From: an uncultured Porphyromonadaceae bacterium
Lineage (GTDB): Bacteria; Bacteroidota; Bacteroidia; Bacteroidales; Muribaculaceae
DNA length: 12,862 bases
NCBI GenBank assembly: GCA_947176285.1
Contig: CAMWQF010000043.1
Coordinates: 1-12,862, forward strand
Direction: 5' to 3'
A model generated the notes under the pieces. That model saw nothing but the letters and a program-made list of their open reading frames with translations. It was not told the origin of the DNA and did not search any database. Made by a program: the position numbers and the translations under genes. The first letter of the stretch is position 1. The number at the start of each line of letters is the position of its first letter. Of this stretch, positions 7,868 through 12,862 are shown one piece after another.

Positions 7868-7940
7868 GCGATAATAGCTCAGTTGGTAGAGCATCAGCTT
7901 CCCAAGCTGAGGGTCGCGGGTTCGAATCCCGTTTATCGCT
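7868..7940 (+). tRNA. tRNA-Gly, anticodon CCC
   Basis: The gene is 73 nt and folds into a complete cloverleaf. The acceptor stem GCGATAA pairs perfectly with TTATCGC. The D arm is GCTC-AGTTGGTA-GAGC and the anticodon arm is TCAGC-TTCCCAA-GCTGA. The variable loop is GGGTC, and the T arm is GCGGG-TTCGAAT-CCCGT with one G-T pair at its base. The anticodon at positions 34-36 is CCC, reading the glycine codon GGG. The discriminator base is T (U73), as usual for bacterial tRNA-Gly. No CCA is encoded; the next bases are CAA, so CCA must be added after transcription. Confidence 0.97.
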
Positions 7941-7954
7941 CAATTTTTGTAACG

Positions 7955-7983
7955 CCGGCCTATCCTCATATGGAATAGGTCGG
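7955..7983 (+). terminator. Hairpin between tRNA-Gly and the CobW-type gene
   Basis: CCGGCCTAT (7955-7963) pairs with ATAGGTCGG (7975-7983) through nine base pairs, one of them G-U, with an 11-nt loop. It is followed by an A/T-rich but not pure-T stretch (TATTTATAATT). It could be a moderate terminator of the tRNA transcript or a leader element of the gene at 8004. No separate Bacteroidota promoter is evident between the hairpin and that gene, which leaves read-through from the tRNA promoter possible. Confidence 0.5.
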
Positions 7984-8003
7984 TATTTATAATTAATATT
8001 GCT

Positions 8004-9308
8004 ATGAGTGAGGAAAAGAAAGTGCCGGTGCTTTTGATCACCGGCTATTTGGGAAGCGGGAAAACGACGCTTCTTAACAAGATATTGAATAATCGGAAGG
8101 GGATACGGTTTGCAGTCATCGTCAATGATATAGGGGAAGTGAATATCGATGCTGATCTGATAGCCAAAGATGGATTGATCGGGCAGAGTGATGATTCTCT
8201 CGTTGCTCTTCAGAACGGTTGCATTTGCTGTACTCTTCAGATGGACCTTGTCAATCAACTTGTCGACCTTATGGAGGGAGACAGGTTTGATTATATAGTG
8301 ATTGAGGCAAGCGGCATATGCGAGCCTGAGCCGATAGCCCAGACCATCTGTTCGATACCACAGATGGCTCCGATCGTAAGAAGGAATGGGGTTCCTGTCC
8401 TCGACTGCATTGTGACAGTGGTGGATGCTCTTCGGCTTCAGAGCGAATTCGGATCCGGGCAATCGCTGACTGTGAAGAATTATGGAGAGGAAGATTTGGA
8501 GAATCTTGTAGTGCAGCAAATAGAGTTCTGCAATATTGTGCTCCTCAATAAGATATCTGAAGTATCAAAAGAGGATGCAGCAATGATCCGGGAAGCGATT
8601 CATGCATTGAATCCATCTGTAAAAATAATAGAGTGTGATTATTGCGATGTTGATTTTAGTGAACTTTTGGACACGCACATGTTTGACTTCGGGAAAGTGG
8701 CTACTTCTGCCACATGGATCCGGGAGATAGAAAAGCCTGTGGAAGCCCCCCTTCCCCCTAAAGGGGGAGAATTGGAGGATGAGGAGCATGAGCATGAGCA
8801 TCATCATGAGCATGAGCATCATCATGAGCATGAGCATCATCATGAGCATGAGCATGAACATGAGCATCATCATAAGCATGAGCATGAGGGGCATCATCAC
8901 CATCATCATCACCATCACCATGGCGAAGGAGAGGCTGAGGAATATGGAATATCGACATTCGTATATTATCGCAGGAAACCCTTCGACCTTAATAAATTCG
9001 ACTATTTCTGCCATAAGCAGTGGCCGAAGAGTGTGATAAGATGCAAGGGGATTTGCTATTTCAGCTATGACCCGGACATGAGTTATCTCTTTGAGCAGGC
9101 TGGAGTGCAGAAAAGACTTACAGAATGCGGGCAATGGTATGCTACCGCTCCGGAAGAAGAACTGGAACGTTTCTTTGAGACAGAGCCTGGCTTGAAACGG
9201 GATTGGGATCCTGAGTATGGCGACAGAATGGACAAGCTCGTATTCATAGGGCGAGGAATGGATAAAGAAGCTATCGTGTCACTATTGGATTCCTGCCTTG
9301 CAGAATAA
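8004..9308 (+). CDS. CobW/G3E-family metallochaperone GTPase with His-rich linker
   Basis: This is a 434-residue cytoplasmic GTPase of the COG0523/CobW type. Members deliver or allocate metals, notably zinc (ZNG1/YeiR-like), cobalt or iron. Motifs: Walker A GYLGSGKTT (14-22), the metal-binding CxCC signature in NGCICCTL (C73, C75, C76), IVIEASGICEP (98-108), and the guanine-recognition region LNKIS (181-185), where the usual NKxD aspartate is Ser. A linker holds 31 His in residues 262-306, mostly Glu-His alternation plus a run of ten His; it probably buffers or binds divalent metal. The CobW C-terminal domain spans ~315-433. Just before the His tract, APLPPKGGE (248-256) is encoded by a GC-rich palindrome and looks like an inserted small repeat. 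ATG at 8004 directly precedes MSEEKKVPVLLITG. No Zur-like box was recognised upstream, so zinc control is unproven. Metal identity is inference. Confidence 0.93.
   Translation: MSEEKKVPVLLITGYLGSGKTTLLNKILNNRKGIRFAVIVNDIGEVNIDADLIAKDGLIGQSDDSLVALQNGCICCTLQMDLVNQLVDLMEGDRFDYIVIEASGICEPEPIAQTICSIPQMAPIVRRNGVPVLDCIVTVVDALRLQSEFGSGQSLTVKNYGEEDLENLVVQQIEFCNIVLLNKISEVSKEDAAMIREAIHALNPSVKIIECDYCDVDFSELLDTHMFDFGKVATSATWIREIEKPVEAPLPPKGGELEDEEHEHEHHHEHEHHHEHEHHHEHEHEHEHHHKHEHEGHHHHHHHHHHGEGEAEEYGISTFVYYRRKPFDLNKFDYFCHKQWPKSVIRCKGICYFSYDPDMSYLFEQAGVQKRLTECGQWYATAPEEELERFFETEPGLKRDWDPEYGDRMDKLVFIGRGMDKEAIVSLLDSCLAE
8752..8769. repeat. Short GC-rich palindrome translated within the CobW-type gene
   Basis: TTCCCCC-TAAA-GGGGGAG forms a compact stem with five G-C pairs, an A-T pair and a G-T pair around a TAAA loop, preceded by a further run of C. 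It lies exactly at the boundary between the GTPase domain and the His-rich linker and is read in frame as part of APLPPKGGE. From general knowledge, similar C-run/TAAA/G-run palindromes recur in many Bacteroidota genomes. Its origin as a dispersed element here is inferred. Confidence 0.6.
8784..8921 (+). repeat. Coding tandem repeat of the His-rich linker
   Basis: Three exact copies of the 18-bp unit GAGCATGAGCATCATCAT occupy 8790-8843. They are flanked by further GAGCAT hexamers and degenerate units (GAACAT, AAGCAT) to about 8885, then ten mixed CAT/CAC codons at 8892-8921. Every change is a multiple of three and keeps the frame. The array should be prone to copy-number change by replication slippage, altering linker length without breaking the gene. 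Confidence 0.85.
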
Positions 9309-9344
9309 ATACCGATTCATCTCGGCAAAATAAATATTAACGAA

Positions 9345-9372
9345 AAAAAGCACCGCAATTGCGGTGCTTTTT
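9345..9372. terminator. Bidirectional intrinsic terminator
   Basis: AAAAAGCACCGCAA and its exact complement TTGCGGTGCTTTTT form a 28-nt perfect palindrome, GC-rich in the middle, with an A run on the left and T run on the right. It therefore works as a U-tailed hairpin on both strands. It lies 36 nt after the stop of the CobW-type gene and 3 nt beyond the stop of the convergent sensor kinase gene, so it likely ends both transcripts. Confidence 0.9.
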
Positions 9373-9375
9373 CTA

Positions 9376-12138
9376 TTATAGATAGTGTCGAATCTTAGCA
9401 AGCAATTCATCTTCCGCTATTGGCTTTGCCAGATAATCGGTGAAGCCATTAGTCATCACTTTCAGTCGATCAGACTGCTGTGCGTAAGCAGTAACAGCTA
9501 TGATTGGAACAGACTTGGAAAGCCTGCGTATATCAGCAGTTGCCTGATATCCATCCTTTATCGGAAGATTAATATCCATCAAGACGAGATCAGGAGTTTC
9601 CGTAGCAAATACGGTCATAGACTGCTCACCATCATTAGCAAATACCAAATCATATCTGTCTTCAAGCATTTCCTTCATCAACTGAGAATTGCTCTCAGTA
9701 TCCTCAACCACGAGAATCTTCTTTCTTTCATATTTATATGAAGGCATAGAAGGATCTACAAGTGAATTATTATCTGATTTTTTTGGAGCATCTTGATTTA
9801 AATGAGCAAGATTTTTCTTTTTCAGAGCCTCGAAACGAGCCTCATCGCTTGATGAGTATTCCTGATTGTAACTGTCTTTAGACTCATCAAGCACATAAGG
9901 AAGAGTGAAATAGAAAGTTGATCCCTTTCCACGTCCTTGAGATTCGGCTTTCATAGAACCACCAAGTTTTTCTACGATCGCCTTGCTTATAGAAAGTCCA
10001 AGTCCGGTGCCTTGTATAAATGAATTGAGTTTTGTGAATCGGGTAAACAGTTTTGGCAGGTCTACCGAAGCAATACCATACCCGGGATCCTTCACATAGA
10101 AACGCAACATTTTGTTAGGCATCAGTTCATAACCAACTGTGATTGTACCGCTATCTGTAAACTTAACAGCGTTAGTGAGCAGATTATTCAGCACCTGAGT
10201 GATTCGATAAGGATCAGATGTGATGTAACATTTGTCCATACCGTTCTTAATCTCAATTTTGATTTCAGGCTTGGTAGTCACGTCTACCCCCGAACAAACT
10301 GTAGTGAGGAGTTTATTAACATCAATATTATACTTATTGAATACAAGTTTGTCGGAATCAGCCTTAGAGATATCCAGAATATCGCCAATCAGTTTGAGAA
10401 GGAGTTTATTGTTTGTCTCAATAATATCTACATAGCGTTTTTTCTTCTCAGGGTCTACAGCTTTGCAAAGGAGATTGGAAAAACCTACGATTGCATTCAA
10501 TGGAGTGCGTATCTCATGGCTCATGTTAGCAAGGAATGCCGACTTCATATTGTCAGCTTCCACTGCTTTCTTGGCTGCCTCGCGAAGCACTTGCTCCACT
10601 TTCATTTTATCTGTAACGTCGATAGCAAACACATCGAGCAAAAGTCTATTTTCATTCGACTTTTTATCAGGATTGACAATAAACTCAATGTAGACGTCTT
10701 CATCAGGCGCTTTAATTATAGAACCTTTAGGAGCGTTGTCATCAAAGATAGAATCAGCTGTATCTTGCCATATATTGGCATATTCCTCCGATTTAAGCGC
10801 TCTCAAATTATGCTCATTTACAATAGTCTTTAGGGTTTCATTTTGTCCTACATAATGAACTGACTTAACCGTCCCCTCTTTGTCAAGGTCCACTATAGCC
10901 TGCATATATCCAATAGGCATAGAATTGACAAGACTGTTATAGTCTTTTCTAATCCTAATCTTGTTTTTCGCGATAAGCCATATCACCAAGAACGTCAACA
11001 ACGCGACAAAAACAGCGCTACCAACCAAGACATAATATTTGTAGAGTTCCCAAAAGGTTTTAGGTTTTTCTAAAAAAACTGTATGAGGCGGACATATGGA
11101 CTCAGGAAGTTCAAGTGAAAGGAGTTTCGGATAGTTAATATATGGTTCACCTTGAGACGTCAGCCTAAACGGGACTTCCCTCATATTCTTGTTTCCGATG
11201 AGATCAGCAAGTCCATGCAGCACATTGGTATGAATTTCTTCGGGAGATACAAAATATCCGCCAAGAATACCATATCCCATATATGCATATCTCAAGCCAA
11301 AGACAGGCTTATGCGCACCATTGATCAAGAAAGAGTCTGTGGCACTCATGAGTGGGAGTCCGGATACACCGGGTGCTGTATAATACCATGTAGAAAGCAA
11401 TAGACCTACGTTGGGATCATCATCATTGAGGTATGGAAGCATCACGCCCTCCTCTCCGGCAAACAGCCACTCATAATCAATATTAGGATATTTCAACTCC
11501 AAATATTCCCTGATGACATGGCTGAGATGACGATTGACATAAAGACCATCTGCCATGAATACAAGTTTCTTCATATTGGGAAACATGCTGATCATCATGT
11601 CGACAGTCTCCCTTGTCTTATTTGGAGTCAGGACTAACGAAAAGTTATACTCATCCCTAAATGATTCCAATGGTTCCATTTTCGGAGGAATTATTGTATC
11701 ATTAGGAGTTTGCACTGTAAGATAGAAATCAAGAGGAGCCATCTTATCATTTTGTCCGATAAGCAGCATAGGGATATCCCCCCAGTTCTCTTTAATTTTC
11801 TCTCTTAAATTGAAAGCGAAATTCCCAATCAACACAAGATAATCAGGGGGATTACCCTCAAAGGAATCAAACATCATGTCCTCGAGCTCATAGAAATCAT
11901 CAAGTGTATATATCAGGCTATTATTAAGATGCACCACCCTCGCAGCATCGAAGTTAGGGTGTTGAGAAATCTCTTGAATAATAGAATTGATATATTTACG
12001 CGGCCAAGGAGCCACTTCATTGTAAGAATTGATGATCACGAGCTGTTTCTTTTTCTCCTGAGCAGCAACCGGCACTTCGGAAGCAACCCAGAAAAAAAGG
12101 ATAAGCAGGATAATCGATAAAAATTTATGTTTTGTCAT
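9376..12138 (-). CDS. Hybrid sensor histidine kinase with periplasmic ABC-substrate-binding-like sensor and C-terminal receiver
   Basis: This is a 920-residue inner-membrane hybrid kinase. Residues 1-26 are a signal peptide or first membrane helix. Residues ~31-345 form a periplasmic domain of two alternating alpha/beta halves resembling ABC-type solute-binding proteins (LVIINSYN near 33, KKLVFMADGLY at 190-200, VGLLLSTWYY at 244-253). A membrane helix spans ~368-391 and a PAS-like region ~398-510. The HisKA dimerisation box is SHEIRTPLNAIVGFSNLL with H541. The ATPase domain has an N box (NNLLTNAVKF, 651-660), a G1 box DPGYGI (684-689; Pro replaces the usual Thr) and a G2 box GTGLGLSISKAIVE (710-723). 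The receiver (806-920) has E812/D813, phospho-acceptor D855, T883 and K905. No DNA-binding output domain is present. Its ATG lies 7 nt after the receiver-protein gene upstream, so the two are co-transcribed. The ligand is unknown. Confidence 0.92.
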   Translation of the reverse strand: MTKHKFLSIILLILFFWVASEVPVAAQEKKKQLVIINSYNEVAPWPRKYINSIIQEISQHPNFDAARVVHLNNSLIYTLDDFYELEDMMFDSFEGNPPDYLVLIGNFAFNLREKIKENWGDIPMLLIGQNDKMAPLDFYLTVQTPNDTIIPPKMEPLESFRDEYNFSLVLTPNKTRETVDMMISMFPNMKKLVFMADGLYVNRHLSHVIREYLELKYPNIDYEWLFAGEEGVMLPYLNDDDPNVGLLLSTWYYTAPGVSGLPLMSATDSFLINGAHKPVFGLRYAYMGYGILGGYFVSPEEIHTNVLHGLADLIGNKNMREVPFRLTSQGEPYINYPKLLSLELPESICPPHTVFLEKPKTFWELYKYYVLVGSAVFVALLTFLVIWLIAKNKIRIRKDYNSLVNSMPIGYMQAIVDLDKEGTVKSVHYVGQNETLKTIVNEHNLRALKSEEYANIWQDTADSIFDDNAPKGSIIKAPDEDVYIEFIVNPDKKSNENRLLLDVFAIDVTDKMKVEQVLREAAKKAVEADNMKSAFLANMSHEIRTPLNAIVGFSNLLCKAVDPEKKKRYVDIIETNNKLLLKLIGDILDISKADSDKLVFNKYNIDVNKLLTTVCSGVDVTTKPEIKIEIKNGMDKCYITSDPYRITQVLNNLLTNAVKFTDSGTITVGYELMPNKMLRFYVKDPGYGIASVDLPKLFTRFTKLNSFIQGTGLGLSISKAIVEKLGGSMKAESQGRGKGSTFYFTLPYVLDESKDSYNQEYSSSDEARFEALKKKNLAHLNQDAPKKSDNNSLVDPSMPSYKYERKKILVVEDTESNSQLMKEMLEDRYDLVFANDGEQSMTVFATETPDLVLMDINLPIKDGYQATADIRRLSKSVPIIAVTAYAQQSDRLKVMTNGFTDYLAKPIAEDELLAKIRHYL

Positions 12139-12145
12139 AATAATT

Positions 12146-12862
12146 TTATTTACCCTTGAGTACGTATTTCATTTCTTCTCTCAATCTATTGAGGTTGATT
12201 GGTTTAGAGACATAGCCATTGAAGCCGCTTTCCATCATTCGTTCTTTATCAGTGGCGAACGCATAAGCAGTCACCGCAATGATTGGCACGACAGCGTCAA
12301 TACGCTTAATCTCAGTAGTGGCTTCATATCCATCCATTTTTGGCATGCTGATGTCCATTAGGATGATATCCGGTTTTTCCTTTTCAAAAAGTTCCACAGC
12401 CTCTTCTCCATTCCAAGCATGAATAAGTTCGTAGTTGCCGGAAAGCATGCTTTCGTAAAGGATGTAGTTGCTCTCGTTATCTTCAGCAATAAGCACCTTC
12501 AATTTTTTTGTATTAGCATTCGCTACTCCAGCCGCCGGATCTCCTTGTGCAGCCTGAATCTGATTGTCAGCCTGCGGATTGTCAGAATGTACAGGATTAT
12601 TCTCACCGTCATTCATCTGAGAAGCATCATTTTGAACTCCTTGCATCGGTTGACCATACTGTTGCTGCAGCGGTTGCTGAGCGAAAGGATTCTTGCGCTG
12701 ATGCTGTTGTCCGTAAGGATTCTGACCCTGTGGTTGCTGCCCGTAAGGGTTCTGCTGAGGTCCCTGTTGCTGATTGGGCTGACCATATGGGTTCTGCTGC
12801 GGGTATTGTTGTCCGTATGGGTTCTGCTGCGGGTATTGCTGACCATATGGGTTCTGCTGCGG
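12146..12862 (-). CDS. Receiver-domain protein with Gln-rich prion-like repeat region, 5' end outside the window
   Basis: The reading frame is open from the stop at 12146 to the window edge, giving at least 238 residues; the start is not visible. An internal Met (codon 12644-12646) is possible but unlikely as the start, because the 72 codons before it form a coherent protein repeat. From the edge inward come PQQNPYGQQY, the same again, PQQNPYGQPN, then degenerating units with NPYG twice more and NPFA once. An acidic/Asn-rich spacer follows. A receiver domain (about the last 120 residues) has the acidic pair in IAEDNESN, the phospho-acceptor in ILMDISMPKMDGYEA, the switch Thr in AVTAYA and the Lys in VSKPI. 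No output domain follows. It could be a stand-alone response regulator with a disordered N-terminus or the C-terminus of another hybrid kinase with a Gln-rich linker. The kinase gene starts 7 nt downstream. Confidence 0.85.
   Translation of the reverse strand, partial: PQQNPYGQQYPQQNPYGQQYPQQNPYGQPNQQQGPQQNPYGQQPQGQNPYGQQHQRKNPFAQQPLQQQYGQPMQGVQNDASQMNDGENNPVHSDNPQADNQIQAAQGDPAAGVANANTKKLKVLIAEDNESNYILYESMLSGNYELIHAWNGEEAVELFEKEKPDIILMDISMPKMDGYEATTEIKRIDAVVPIIAVTAYAFATDKERMMESGFNGYVSKPINLNRLREEMKYVLKGK
12773..12862 (-). repeat. 30-bp coding tandem repeat (PQQNPYGQQY), continuing past the window
   Basis: Three contiguous 30-bp units (12833-12862, 12803-12832, 12773-12802) encode PQQNPYGQQY, PQQNPYGQQY and PQQNPYGQPN. 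The first 17 bases of each unit are identical, and the rest differ largely at synonymous third positions (TAT/TAC, GGT/GGA, CAG/CAA). Looser units carry on to about 12680. The array reaches the edge, so copy number is unknown. Confidence 0.85.

Noticed and set aside
7868..7950. tRNA 3' end as an integration site for a mobile element
   Set aside because: No integrase, no duplicate of the tRNA 3' end and no mobile gene is present in the window.
7941..8003. Possible Zur-type zinc operator upstream of the CobW-type gene
   Set aside because: The only inverted repeat there is the GC-rich hairpin at 7955-7983, which does not resemble known AT-centred Zur boxes.
7839..8519. 226-codon open frame on the minus strand opposite the tRNA and the start of the CobW-type gene
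   Set aside because: Its N-terminal-distal part reads RDSNPRPSAWEADALPTE, the well-known false peptide from the antisense of a tRNA gene. The rest is antisense to the conserved GTPase domain.
8565..9134. 189-codon minus-strand frame rich in Met, Leu and Val resembling a membrane protein
   Set aside because: It is the antisense of the His/Glu repeat (CAT codons read as ATG). The sense strand has a conserved CobW domain on both sides.
12613..12846. 77-codon minus-strand frame rich in Ser, Asn, Arg and Thr
   Set aside because: It is the same repeat DNA in another frame. The frame giving PQQNPYGQ continues directly into the receiver domain and is the real one.
12680..12862. Possible CRISPR array, given regular 30-bp repeats
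   Set aside because: The units abut with no unique spacers, are translated in frame with mostly synonymous variation, and run into a conserved domain.

Overview
The window looks like chromosome of a member of Bacteroidota, probably Bacteroidales. The tRNA gene carries a textbook promoter of that phylum (TTTG, 20 nt, TAAATTTG). No start codon has a clear purine-rich Shine-Dalgarno sequence. There is a typical lipoprotein, and the two-component proteins carry C-terminal receivers, as is common in this group. Family or genus cannot be fixed from sequence reading alone. No insertion sequence, phage gene, integrase or CRISPR array was seen, so this reads as resident rather than mobile DNA.

Layout. 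Positions 3-7593 hold six genes on the minus strand. In transcription order they are: a lipoprotein of unknown function (6877-7593), a trans-polyprenyl diphosphate synthase (5862-6830), a TatD-family metal hydrolase (5098-5865), a CPA2-type cation:proton antiporter with two Usp-like domains (3089-5101), an MgtC/SapB-family membrane protein (2309-3031), and a second CPA2-type antiporter with two C-terminal RCK_C (TrkA-C) domains (3-2312). Three of the five junctions are 4-nt stop/start overlaps, each with a different start codon (GTGA, TTGA, ATGA). The other gaps are 57 and 46 nt, and the last holds a five-copy 8-bp repeat. This is probably one transcript that joins isoprenoid synthesis to ion and envelope homeostasis.

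Positions 7594-7867 are the AT-rich divergent intergenic region. It holds a candidate minus-strand promoter inside an inverted repeat and the strong plus-strand promoter of a tRNA-Gly (anticodon CCC, 7868-7940). After the tRNA come a hairpin (7955-7983) and a plus-strand gene for a CobW/G3E-type metallochaperone GTPase (8004-9308). Its linker contains 31 histidines in 45 residues and, just before them, a small GC-rich palindrome translated in frame. A perfect-palindrome terminator (9345-9372) separates it from the convergent genes to the right.

Positions 9376-12862 hold a two-component locus on the minus strand. A 920-residue hybrid sensor kinase has a periplasmic domain resembling ABC solute-binding proteins. 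It lies 7 nt downstream of a receiver-domain protein whose reading frame stays open to the right edge of the window. The visible upstream part of that protein is a Gln/Asn/Pro/Gly/Tyr-rich, prion-like repeat (PQQNPYGQQY and variants). This cut-off gene and the antiporter-MgtC-antiporter cassette are the two most unusual items here.
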